The notes beneath the pieces are model-generated. The model made no database searches and was not told the origin of the DNA. It saw only the letters and a list, made by a program, of their open reading frames with translations. DNA of 64,000 nucleotides from Curvibacter soli (GTDB lineage: Bacteria; Pseudomonadota; Gammaproteobacteria; Burkholderiales; Burkholderiaceae_C). The position numbers and the translations under genes were made by a program. Positions 43,543-51,239 of the stretch are shown in pieces. Numbering within the stretch: position 1 is the stretch's first letter; every line of letters begins with the position of its first letter. Location: positions 62,001 through 126,000 of the forward strand of contig NZ_JARGEN010000026.1 in assembly GCF_029211125.1 (NCBI RefSeq), given 5' to 3'.

Positions 43543-44748
43543 TCACACCTTCTCGAAGATGACGGCAATGCCCTGCCCCACGCCGATGCACATGGTCGCC
43601 AGCGCATAGCGCCCGCCCGTGCGGTGCAGGCGGCTGACCGCCGTGGTGGCGAGCCGCGCGCCGCTGGCGCCCAGCGGGTGGCCGAGCGCGATGGCGCCGC
43701 CCCAGGCGTTGACGCGCGGGTCGTCGTCGGCCACGCCCAGTTGACGCAGCACAGCCAGCCCTTGCGCAGCGAAGGCTTCGTTGAGTTCGATCACGTCGAT
43801 CTGGTCGAGCGTCAGGCCGGTCTGCGCCAGCACCTTCTGCGTCGCGGGCGCGGGGCCGATGCCCATGATGCGCGGCGCCACGCCGGCGGTGGCCATGCCG
43901 ACCACGCGGGCCTTGGGCGTCAGACCACTCTTCCTGGCCGTGGCCTCGTCGGCCAGCAGCAGCGCGCAGGCGCCATCGTTCACACCGCTGGCGTTGCCCG
44001 CCGTCACCGTGCCGCCGGGGCGCACCACGGGCTTGAGCTTGGAGAGCGCCTCCAGGCTGGTTTCGCGCGGGTGCTCATCCTTGTCCACGACCAGCGCGTC
44101 GCCCTTCTTCTGCGGCACGGAGACGGGCGTGATCTCGGCGGCCAGGTGGCCAGCCTTTTGCGCCGCCACGGCGCGCAACTGCGAAGCCAGCGCCATCTTG
44201 TCCTGGTCTTCGCGGTTGATCTTGTAGTCGTCGGCCACGTTCTCCGCCGTCTCGGGCATGGAATCGACGCCATACTTTTCCTTCATGCGCTTGTTGACGA
44301 AGCGCCAGCCGATGGTGGTGTCGTAGACCGCGTTGGTGCGGCTGAAGGCGCTCTCGGCCTTGGGCATGACGAAGGGCGCGCGGCTCATGCTCTCCACGCC
44401 GCCGGCAATCATCAGGCCAGCCTCGCCGGCCTTGATGGCGCGCGCCGCCGTTCCCACGGCGTCGAGCCCCGAGCCGCAGAGGCGGTTGATGGTGGCGCCC
44501 GACAGCGACACCGGCAGACCCGCGAGCAGCAGCGCCATGCGGGCGACGTTGCGGTTATCCTCGCCGGCCTGGTTGGCGCAGCCGTAGAGCACGTCGGTCA
44601 CGGCCTCCCAATCGACCTCGGGATTGCGCGCCACCAACGCCTTCAGCGGCACGGCGCCCAGGTCGTCGGTGCGCACGGTGGAGAGCGCGCCGCCATAGCG
44701 CCCGAAGGGCGTGCGGATGGCGTCGCAGATGAAGGCTTGGGTGCTCAT
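43543..44748 (-). CDS. pcaF: 3-oxoadipyl-CoA thiolase
   Basis: This thiolase splits 3-oxoadipyl-CoA into succinyl-CoA and acetyl-CoA. The 401-aa protein has the nucleophile Cys in INRLCGSGLDAVG, ESMSRAPFVMPKAESAF (typical of the PcaF/PaaJ group), GHPLGASGARL and the second Cys in CIGVGQGIAV. It lies downstream of a CoA-transferase pair and near an IclR regulator, supporting a beta-ketoadipate role; a paa-type role cannot be excluded. The gap to pcaJ contains a short TTCCAC triplicate. Confidence 0.9.
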   Translation of the reverse strand: MSTQAFICDAIRTPFGRYGGALSTVRTDDLGAVPLKALVARNPEVDWEAVTDVLYGCANQAGEDNRNVARMALLLAGLPVSLSGATINRLCGSGLDAVGTAARAIKAGEAGLMIAGGVESMSRAPFVMPKAESAFSRTNAVYDTTIGWRFVNKRMKEKYGVDSMPETAENVADDYKINREDQDKMALASQLRAVAAQKAGHLAAEITPVSVPQKKGDALVVDKDEHPRETSLEALSKLKPVVRPGGTVTAGNASGVNDGACALLLADEATARKSGLTPKARVVGMATAGVAPRIMGIGPAPATQKVLAQTGLTLDQIDVIELNEAFAAQGLAVLRQLGVADDDPRVNAWGGAIALGHPLGASGARLATTAVSRLHRTGGRYALATMCIGVGQGIAVIFEKV

Positions 44749-44803
44749 GGCGGTTTCCTTGTCTCGAAGTGGAAGTGGAAGTGGAAAATGATGCAGGCGC
44801 GGA

Positions 44804-45481
44804 TCAGGCGGCGATGGGCAGGCCGACGAGCTTTTCCAGCTCGCCGTGTGACAGGCCCTCGACCTTGTCGATGAGCCTCAGCCCCTCGGGCCCGCAGGCG
44901 AAGGTGGCCAGGTCGGTGAAGATGCGCTTCACGCAGGCCAGCCCCGTGAGCGGGTAGGTGCATTCGCGCACGATCTTGCTCTCGCCCTTCTTGGTCAGCA
45001 GGTCCATCATCACCCAGGTCTGCTTGGCACCGATGGCGAGATCCATCGCGCCGCCCACGGCGGGGATGGCGCCGGGCTCGCCCGTGCTCCAGTTGGCGAG
45101 GTCGCCGCACACCGACACCTGGAACGCGCCGAGCACGCAGATGTCGAGGTGGCCGCCGCGCATCATCGCGAAGCTGTCGGCGTGGTGGAAATAGCTGCCG
45201 CCCGGCAGCAGGGTGATGGGCTGCTTGCCGGCGTTGATGAGGTCGTAGTCCGCCGCGCCTTCAGCGGGTGCCGGGCCCATGCCGAGGATGCCATTCTCGC
45301 TGTGCAGCACCACTTCGATGCCGGCGGGAATGTGGTTGGCCACGAGGGTCGGCTGGCCGATGCCGAGGTTGACGACAGAGCCGTCGCGAATGTCCTGCGC
45401 CACGCGCTTGGCGAGTTCGTCTTTGCTTCTTTTTTGATAGCTACTCACGCTTTTATCTCCTGCGCCAGAGGCCAATTTCAT
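44804..45481 (-). CDS. pcaJ: 3-oxoadipate CoA-transferase-like subunit B
   Basis: The 225-aa subunit carries the catalytic Glu in SENGILGMGPAP and the NLGIGQPTLVANHIP block. With subunit A it moves CoA from succinyl-CoA to 3-oxoadipate (or acetoacetate; sequence alone does not decide). ATG at 45481 overlaps the subunit A stop (ATGA), but the first 18 residues (KLASGAGDKSVSSY...) are encoded by repeat A5. GTG at 45448 has AGGAG 8 nt upstream, also inside the repeat, and gives a family-like start before YQKRSKDELAKRV. Confidence 0.88.
   Translation of the reverse strand: MKLASGAGDKSVSSYQKRSKDELAKRVAQDIRDGSVVNLGIGQPTLVANHIPAGIEVVLHSENGILGMGPAPAEGAADYDLINAGKQPITLLPGGSYFHHADSFAMMRGGHLDICVLGAFQVSVCGDLANWSTGEPGAIPAVGGAMDLAIGAKQTWVMMDLLTKKGESKIVRECTYPLTGLACVKRIFTDLATFACGPEGLRLIDKVEGLSHGELEKLVGLPIAA
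45429..45480 (+). repeat. dispersed repeat A, copy A5 (encodes the PcaJ N-terminus)
   Basis: TTTTTTGATAGCTACTCACGC and GCGCCAGAGGCCAATTT match the family pattern. It is read in antisense by pcaJ and supplies a ribosome-binding sequence and GTG. Confidence 0.7.
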
Positions 45482-46194
45482 GCAGATTTCTTGAAACCGC
45501 CGGCCTGGGTTTTCACGCGCTCGACCAGCACCACCCTGTGCACGAAGATGCCGGGCGTGACGATGGCCTCGGGGTCGAGTTCGCCCAGCGCCTTGATCTC
45601 GTGTACGGTAGCGATGGTCTGCTTGGCGGCCATGGCCATCACGGGGCCGAAGTTGCGCGCGGCCATGCGGTAGGTCAGGTTGCCCCAGCGGTCGCCGGCC
45701 TCGGCCTTGATGAGCGCCACGTCGCCGTGGATGGGGTACTCCAGCACGTACTGCCTGCCGTCGATCTCGCGCGTCTCCTTGCTGGATCCGTCTGCGTTGC
45801 GGGCCAGCTCGGTGCCGAACGCCGTGGGGCAGAAGAAGGCACCGATGCCCGCGCCCGCAGCGCGCATCCGCTCGGCCAGGTTGCCCTGCGGCACGAGTTC
45901 CAGCTCGATCCTTCCGCTGCGGTACAGGTCGTCGAACACCCAGCTATCGACCTGACGCGGGAAGCTGCAGATGATCTTGCGCACGCGGCCTGTCTTGAGC
46001 AGCGCGGCCAGGCCGACGTCGCCATTGCCGGCGTTGTTGTTGACGACGGTGAGGTCCTTCGCGCCCTGCTCGATCAGGCCCGCGATCAGCTCGCCGGGAT
46101 TGCCCGAGGTGCCGAAGCCGCCGATCAGCACGGTGGCGCCGTCGCGCACATCGGCCAGCGCCTCGGCTACCGAGGCCACGATTTTGTCGATCAT
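45478..46194 (-). CDS. pcaI: 3-oxoadipate CoA-transferase-like subunit A
   Basis: The 238-aa subunit starts IVASVAEALADVRDGATVLI and has GGFGTSGNPGELIAGL, the CoA-binding glycine block, and RKIICSFPRQ. Its C-terminus (VKTQAGGFKKSA) leads directly into pcaJ through a 4-bp overlap. Divergent from the IclR regulator. Confidence 0.9.
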   Translation of the reverse strand: MIDKIVASVAEALADVRDGATVLIGGFGTSGNPGELIAGLIEQGAKDLTVVNNNAGNGDVGLAALLKTGRVRKIICSFPRQVDSWVFDDLYRSGRIELELVPQGNLAERMRAAGAGIGAFFCPTAFGTELARNADGSSKETREIDGRQYVLEYPIHGDVALIKAEAGDRWGNLTYRMAARNFGPVMAMAAKQTIATVHEIKALGELDPEAIVTPGIFVHRVVLVERVKTQAGGFKKSA

Positions 46195-46245
46195 GGAATG
46201 CGTCTCCTGCCGCTGGCCGTATCGGTTCGCCAGATGGTGTCGTCT

Positions 46246-46278
46246 TTTGTTCGCGTACAGAACAAATGTTCATATAAT
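46246..46278 (+). promoter_or_regulatory. IclR-type operator and -10 box between pcaI and the regulator
   Basis: TTTGTTC-N7-GAACAAA (46246-46266) is a perfect inverted repeat, overlapped by GAACA-AA-TGTTC (46260-46271) and followed at once by TATAAT (46273-46278). The -35 is poor, which fits an activated or autoregulated promoter. It lies between divergent pcaI and the IclR gene. Confidence 0.55.
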
Positions 46279-46330
46279 GAATTCTACCGTCTTCTGTCCT
46301 CTTATAGGTAACCCATGGAGACTGACAACC

Positions 46331-47119
46331 GTGACGGAACAACCGCCCCCCAAACCCGGCGACAGCTACGTGCAGTCCTTCGCACGCGGGCTGGAGGTGA
46401 TCCGCAGCTTCAGTACCGAAAGCGCGGCGCAGACGCTCAGCGAAGTGGCCGCGCGCAGCGGTCTCACGCGCGCCGGGGCGCGGCGCATCCTGCTCACGCT
46501 GCTGACGCTGGGCTACGTGGAGAGCGATGGCAAGCTGTTCCGCCTCACCCCGCGCATCCTCGACCTGGGCTTCGCCTACCTGTCGTCGATGCCGATCTGG
46601 AACCTGGCCGAGCCGGCGATGGAAGCGCTGGTCGAGGATGTGAAGGAATCATGCTCCGCCGCGGTGCTAGACGGCACCGACATCGTCTACGTGCTGCGCG
46701 TGCACACGCACAAGATCATGTCGATCAACCTCGGCGTGGGCTCGCGCCTGCCGGCCTGCTGCACCTCGCTGGGCCGCGTGCTGCTGTCAGGCCTGCCGGA
46801 CGCCGAGGTCCGCACGCGGCTGCGGGCCTCGCGCCGCGAAGCGCTCACGCGCCACACCGTGACGGACGAGAATGCGCTGTTCCAGCGCGTGCAGCAGGCG
46901 CGCGAGCAGGGCTGGAGCCTGATCGACCAGGAACTGGAGGAGGGGCTGATCTCCATCGCCGTGCCCCTGCGCGGGCGCGACGGCCGCGTGGTGGCGGCGC
47001 TCAACATCAGCGGCCAGGCCAACCGCACCAGTGTGGGGGAGATGCAGACGCGGTTCCTGCCCCGGCTGCAGCAGGCGGCGCAGGCCGTCTCGCGCATGCT
47101 GGCCAGCCAGCGCAGGTAG
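46331..47119 (+). CDS. IclR-family transcriptional regulator (PcaR type)
   Basis: The 262-aa protein has an N-terminal winged HTH ([20 protein letters not shown]) and a C-terminal effector domain ([40 protein letters not shown]). The start [16 protein letters not shown] is characteristic of PcaR/PcaU/PobR regulators. It likely controls the divergent pcaI-pcaJ-pcaF operon in response to beta-ketoadipate. GTG at 46331 has GGAG 10 nt upstream; the ATG at 46315 is out of frame. Confidence 0.88.
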   Translation: MTEQPPPKPGDSYVQSFARGLEVIRSFSTESAAQTLSEVAARSGLTRAGARRILLTLLTLGYVESDGKLFRLTPRILDLGFAYLSSMPIWNLAEPAMEALVEDVKESCSAAVLDGTDIVYVLRVHTHKIMSINLGVGSRLPACCTSLGRVLLSGLPDAEVRTRLRASRREALTRHTVTDENALFQRVQQAREQGWSLIDQELEEGLISIAVPLRGRDGRVVAALNISGQANRTSVGEMQTRFLPRLQQAAQAVSRMLASQRR

Positions 47120-47132
47120 CGCGCAGACCGGC

Positions 47133-47890
47133 TTCAGTATTCCTGGGCGGTGGGGCGGAAAAAATCTCGTTGATGTCCACGTCATCCGTCTGGCCGATCG
47201 CGAACGCGACCATGCTTGCGAACGCATCCGCAGAGATGGCGATCTTTTACATGTTCCTGGCGGCCTGCCCGATGTCGGGTTCGGTGATGCTGTCGGCAAG
47301 CCCCGTCGCCACGGCTCCCGGCGAGATGATCCGTGCGGATGCCGTAGGGCTTCACTTCCTGCCGCAGCCCTTCGGACAGGACCCGCACCGCGTGCCTGGT
47401 GGCCGAGTAGACGGCGCTGCCCTGCCGCACCTTGTGTGTGGCCCGCGACCGACGCGACGTTGATGAAGTGGCCCGCCCTCTGCCGCTGCATGAAGGGCAA
47501 TGCCGCCGCGATGCCGTTGAACACGCCCTTGATGTTGACGTCGATCATCCGGCTCCAGTCGTCGACCTTCAGCCGCTCGAGCGGCGATTTCGGCATGAGC
47601 CCAGCATTGCCGAGCATCACGTCGATGCGCCCGAACCGGTCGCCAGCTGCGCCGACGAGCGCCTGGACATCCTCGCGCCGGGTCACGTCGGTCGCCAGCG
47701 CAAGCGCCTCGCCGCCCTCCTCTGACAACTCCCGCGCCAGCCCATCGATGCGTTCCTTGCGGCGTGCGCCGATGACCAGCTTGGCGCCTTGTGCGACGAG
47801 CAGCCGCGCGGACGCCTCGCCCAAGGCCGCTGCTCACGCCGGCTATCACGATGACCTTGCCTGCTATGCCGTTTACTGCTTCCATTCCAA
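47133..47890 (-). pseudogene. decayed short-chain dehydrogenase
   Basis: On the minus strand the SDR reads MEAVNGIAGKVIVIAG in one frame; after an extra base near 47821 it continues [20 protein letters not shown] and [16 protein letters not shown] in the second. A 4-bp duplication near 47436 shifts it to [21 protein letters not shown] further shift occurs near 47322 (KPYGIRT), a TAA falls inside the reconstructed C-terminus, and a T-run near 47160 shifts the last residues. Several independent lesions mean real decay rather than one sequencing error. Confidence 0.85.
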
Positions 47891-48022
47891 CGTCCATGCA
47901 GAGCTGGTGCCCCGTGGCCGGTGACCGATGGTTTTAGCGCCAAGCATGCGCGTCTGTCGCTCCGGCGTCCGGATGACCCGGGGCGAACCCTCTGCGTACC
48001 TGATATCTGAATCGCCCTCTCC

Positions 48023-48050
48023 TTGCGCCCGCTGTACGCTGCGGGCGCAA
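48023..48050. other. perfect 10-bp inverted repeat upstream of the DUF1841 gene
   Basis: TTGCGCCCGC and GCGGGCGCAA flank an 8-nt loop, 38 bp before the DUF1841 start. There is no T-run. It may be a leader structure or a factor-dependent terminator. Confidence 0.4.
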
Positions 48051-48087
48051 AGCCAATGCGGCAGCGCGCGCATGCTAGGCTTGCCCC

Positions 48088-48531
48088 ATGTTCCAGCCAA
48101 GCCAAGCCGACGTCCGCCGCTTCTTCTGCTCCGTGCACGCCAAGTCGAGCGCAGGCCAGCCCATGGAAGCCATCGAGACGCTGGCCATGCAATGGATTGC
48201 CGAGCATCCCGAATACCACGCCGACTTGGCCGACGCGGACGCCGCGCTCGCGCGCGACTACAGCGCACCCGACGCCCCGCCCGGGCGCGCCAACCCGTTT
48301 TTGCATCTGTCGATGCACCTGTCGATCAGCGAGCAGTGCAGCATCGACCAGCCGCGCGGCATCCGGCAGGCCGTGGAACTGCTGGCCGCGCGGCTCGACT
48401 CGCTGCACGACGCACACCACGCAGCCATGGAATGCCTGGGCCAGATGCTGTGGGAAAGCCAGCGCGCCGGCCGCCCGCCCAATGGCGACACCTACATCGC
48501 CTGTGTGCAGCGCCGCGCCACGCGGGACTGA
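48088..48531 (+). CDS. DUF1841 family protein
   Basis: The 147-aa soluble protein has the DUF1841 features: an FFxxVxxKxxxGxPM-like start (FFCSVHAKSSAGQPMEAIET), AMQWIAEHPEYHADL and NPFLHLSMHLSISEQCSIDQ followed by PRGIR. Length is typical. Function is unknown. It follows the decayed SDR and has its own promoter region. Confidence 0.85.
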   Translation: MFQPSQADVRRFFCSVHAKSSAGQPMEAIETLAMQWIAEHPEYHADLADADAALARDYSAPDAPPGRANPFLHLSMHLSISEQCSIDQPRGIRQAVELLAARLDSLHDAHHAAMECLGQMLWESQRAGRPPNGDTYIACVQRRATRD

Positions 48532-48540
48532 GACCGCTTT

Positions 48541-48860
48541 TGCGATCTGAGCTGAAAGCCAGGTCGCGTGCCGCGAGCGCGCATTGACCCCGGCAATCCA
48601 TGCGCACGCCCAGATCCGCGGCATGGCGCAGGAGTTTCGCCACCGCTTCTTCCGTCAGCCTGTCCGCCACAGCCTTGCTCGGAGGCGGCGCACTGGCGCT
48701 GGACTGCGCGGAGGCCGACGGCAGCATGCAGGCTTTGTCGGAATAGGTGGCCTGCCCTTTCGCATCGGTGCATTTGTACAGCCGCTGGGCAAGGGCCGCC
48801 GAACCGAGCGCGGCGGCAAGCAGGGCGAGCAGGAGAAGGCGAAACTGGCGAATGGGGATA
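48541..48860 (-). pseudogene. DUF4124-domain protein fragment, probably degenerate
   Basis: The minus strand reads QFRLLLLALLAAALGSAALA (signal peptide) then QRLYKCTDAKGQATYSDKAC, the DUF4124 signature, and later TEEAVAKLLRHAADLGVRMD with CRGQCALAARDLAF, like family C-termini. There is no ATG or GTG before the signal peptide, only a TTG at 48925 upstream of another gene's terminator, and no stop until 48326, 206 bp inside the opposite-strand DUF1841 gene. Loss of both start and stop suggests decay; a TTG-started overlapping gene remains possible. Confidence 0.5.
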
Positions 48861-48893
48861 GTCGGGCAGAGCGGCGGGCTGTGTTGTCCCAGA

Positions 48894-48920
48894 AAAAGCA
48901 AGCCCGCCGGACGGCGGGTC
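48894..48920 (-). terminator. rho-independent terminator after the cytochrome c4 gene
   Basis: On the minus strand the CCCGCC / GGCGGG hairpin is followed by CTTGCTTTTT. It begins 34 bp after the cytochrome stop. Confidence 0.75.
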
Positions 48921-48953
48921 TGCAAGGATCAAGAATACCGCGCTGCGCGCCGG

Positions 48954-49622
48954 TCAGCGAAAGCCCGGCTCGGGCACCGTTTTCAGCCCGCCATCGAGCG
49001 TGCTCACATACCCGGCCAGGGTCTTCAATTCGGTGTTCGAGAACTGCCGGGCCACGCCGGCCATCACACCGTTGCTGCGGCCTACCTGCGGGTTCTTGTC
49101 GGTCTTGTAGGCCTTGAGCGCGACGTACAGGTAGTCGGCATGCTGGCCCGCGATCTTGGGGTACGACGGGTCCAGGGGCTTGGCGAAATTGTCGCCGTGG
49201 CAGGACACGCAGGCGCCCTTCTGCAGCAGACCGGCCACCTGCGCACTCGGCGCAGGCAGGGGGCCGGGCGCCGCCGCAGCGATGCCGTCGTCGTGGCCGC
49301 TGGCCTCGTAGTAGGCGGCCACGTCGGCGATGTCCTGGTCGGAGAGCGAGTCGGCGATACCGCGCATGGTGGGGTGCTTGCGGTCGCCCTTGCGGTAGGC
49401 ATCGAGCGCGGAGACGATGTACTTCGCGCCCTGGCCCGAGATCTTGGGCACCTTGTAGACCTCGGGAAAGCTCGCCTGGTAGCCGGGAATGCCGTGGCAG
49501 CCGAGGCACATGGCGACCTTCTTCTCCCCCGCCTGAGCATCGCCTTTCGTTTCCTGGGCATGGAGCTGGACGGCCGCAAAAGCGACAGCCAGCGCGAATA
49601 TCATGGTCAACTTTTTTTTCAT
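48954..49622 (-). CDS. diheme cytochrome c4
   Basis: The 222-aa periplasmic protein has a signal peptide (KLTMIFALAVAFAAVQLHA) and two class I cytochrome c domains with CLGCH and CVSCH. PEVYKVPKISGQGAKYIVSAL and DPSYPKIAGQHADYLYVALK are the repeated cytochrome c4 blocks. It passes electrons to terminal oxidases such as the caa3 enzyme encoded at 32.9-37.7 kb. ATG at 49622 gives MKKKLTMIF. A terminator follows. Confidence 0.93.
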   Translation of the reverse strand: MKKKLTMIFALAVAFAAVQLHAQETKGDAQAGEKKVAMCLGCHGIPGYQASFPEVYKVPKISGQGAKYIVSALDAYRKGDRKHPTMRGIADSLSDQDIADVAAYYEASGHDDGIAAAAPGPLPAPSAQVAGLLQKGACVSCHGDNFAKPLDPSYPKIAGQHADYLYVALKAYKTDKNPQVGRSNGVMAGVARQFSNTELKTLAGYVSTLDGGLKTVPEPGFR

Positions 49623-49731
49623 TTTGCGCGCACAATCCTGCAGAGAAGTGGCCCTATGGTTGATGGAAATCAACAATTCATTATAGGGGCCGCGCCGCTT
49701 TCATCCATCCTGATTTGCACCAAGCCCGCCC

Positions 49732-50586
49732 ATGAAATTCCAAGGCTCCCAGAACTATGTCGCCACCGCCGACCTGATGCTCGCCGTGAACGCCGCCATC
49801 GCCCTGCAGCGCCCGCTGCTCGTGAAGGGCGAGCCCGGCACCGGCAAGACCATGCTGGCCGAGGAAGTGGCTGCCGCGCTCGGCATGCCGCTGCTGCAGT
49901 GGCACATCAAGAGCACCACCAAGGCGCAGCAGGGCCTGTACGAATATGACGCGGTGAGCCGCCTGCGCGATTCGCAGTTGTCGGGCATCGAGGGCACGGA
50001 CAAGGTGCGCGACATCCACAACTACATCGTGCGCGGCGTGCTGTGGCAGGCGTTCACGGCAGAGCAGCCAGTGGCGCTCTTGATCGACGAGATCGACAAG
50101 GCCGACATCGAGTTCCCCAATGACCTGCTGCGCGAACTCGACCGCATGGAGTTCTACTGCTACGAAACGCGCGAACTCATCAAGGCCAAGCACCGCCCGC
50201 TGGTATTCATCACGTCGAACAACGAGAAGGAACTGCCCGACGCCTTCCTGCGCCGCTGCTTCTTCCACTACATCAAGTTCCCCGACGCCGAGACGATGGG
50301 CAAGATCGTCGAGGTGCACTTCCCCGGCCTGAAGCGCGAGCTGCTGGCCGCGGCGATGAAGACCTTCTACGAGGTGCGCAACCTGCCGGGCCTGAAAAAG
50401 AAGCCTTCCACCAGCGAGCTGATCGACTGGTTAAAGCTGCTGGTGGCCGAGGACATCCCGCCCGAGGTGCTGCAGAGCAAGGACGAGAAGGTGGCCGTAC
50501 CGCCGCTGGTGGGCGCGCTGCTCAAGAACGAGCAGGACACCTCGCTGTTCGAGCGGCTGGTGTTCATGAACCAGCGCAACCGCTAG
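49732..50586 (+). CDS. MoxR-family AAA+ ATPase
   Basis: The 284-aa ATPase has Walker A GEPGTGKTMLAEEVA, Walker B LLIDEIDKADIEFPNDLLREL, sensor 1 FITSNNEKELPDAFLRRC and the arginine finger region. MoxR ATPases act as chaperones with VWA-domain partners, here the protein encoded at 51240. The end is followed by a tandem GAACCGCTAG duplication that repeats the stop region. Confidence 0.92.
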   Translation: MKFQGSQNYVATADLMLAVNAAIALQRPLLVKGEPGTGKTMLAEEVAAALGMPLLQWHIKSTTKAQQGLYEYDAVSRLRDSQLSGIEGTDKVRDIHNYIVRGVLWQAFTAEQPVALLIDEIDKADIEFPNDLLRELDRMEFYCYETRELIKAKHRPLVFITSNNEKELPDAFLRRCFFHYIKFPDAETMGKIVEVHFPGLKRELLAAAMKTFYEVRNLPGLKKKPSTSELIDWLKLLVAEDIPPEVLQSKDEKVAVPPLVGALLKNEQDTSLFERLVFMNQRNR

Positions 50587-50606
50587 GAACCGCTAGGAAC
50601 CGCGCC

Positions 50607-51209
50607 ATGGCTTTCGTCGAACCCGTCATCCTTTCGGCCCGCGGCGTGCGGCTCGAACCGCTGGCGCCGGGTCACGAAGCGGGCCTGCGCCACGCCGCCG
50701 CCGACGGCGCGCTGTGGACGCTGCGCATCACCTCCGTGCCCGAGCCCGAACAGACTCGCGCCTACATCGACACCGCGCTGCAGATGCGCGAGGCCGGCAG
50801 CCGCTTCGCCTTCGCCGTGGTCGAGGAAGACACTGGGCACGTGGTCGGCACCACCAGCTACCACGACATCGTGCCGGCCATCCGGCGCTTGGAGATCGGC
50901 TACACGTGGTACGCGCGGCGCTGCCAGCGCACGCACGTCAATACCACGGCCAAGCTGCTGCTGCTCATGCACGCCTTCGAGACGCTGGGCTGCGCCCTGG
51001 TGGGCTGGCGCACCGACAACTTCAACTTCGCCAGCCAGCGCGCCATCGAGCGCCTGGGCGCGAAGAAGGACGGCGTGCTGCGCCACCACGCCCTGCGCCG
51101 CGACGGCACGGTGCGCGACACGGTGATGTACAGCATGGCGGCCGGCGAATGGCCGGAAGCGCGCGCCCATTTGCTATACCTTTTGGAGCGCCAAGCCCAG
51201 GCGGAATAA
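50607..51209 (+). CDS. GNAT acetyltransferase (RimJ/RimL-like)
   Basis: The 200-aa acetyl-CoA-dependent N-acetyltransferase has VEEDTGHVVGTTSYHDI, RRLEIGYTWYARRCQRTHVN and NFASQRAIERLGAKKDGVLR, typical of the RimJ/RimL group. The acceptor is unknown. It sits between the moxR and VWA genes that normally work together. Residues 189-200 and the TAA stop are encoded by repeat A6. Confidence 0.88.
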   Translation: MAFVEPVILSARGVRLEPLAPGHEAGLRHAAADGALWTLRITSVPEPEQTRAYIDTALQMREAGSRFAFAVVEEDTGHVVGTTSYHDIVPAIRRLEIGYTWYARRCQRTHVNTTAKLLLLMHAFETLGCALVGWRTDNFNFASQRAIERLGAKKDGVLRHHALRRDGTVRDTVMYSMAAGEWPEARAHLLYLLERQAQAE

Positions 51210-51230
51210 GCGCTGGCGGCCAATTCTGCA
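51171..51230 (+). repeat. dispersed repeat A, copy A6 (supplies a C-terminus and stop)
   Basis: TTGCTATACCTTTTGGAGCG then AGGCGGAATAAGCGCTGGCG and GCCAATTCT match the family. It encodes LLYLLERQAQAE and the TAA of the acetyltransferase. Confidence 0.75.
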
Positions 51231-51239
51231 TAGAAAACC

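Noticed and set aside
46315-47463. Frame starting METDNRDG over the IclR gene
   Set aside because: Although it has an ATG and GGAG nearby, its translation is Arg-rich nonsense, while the other frame gives a complete IclR protein from GTG 46331.
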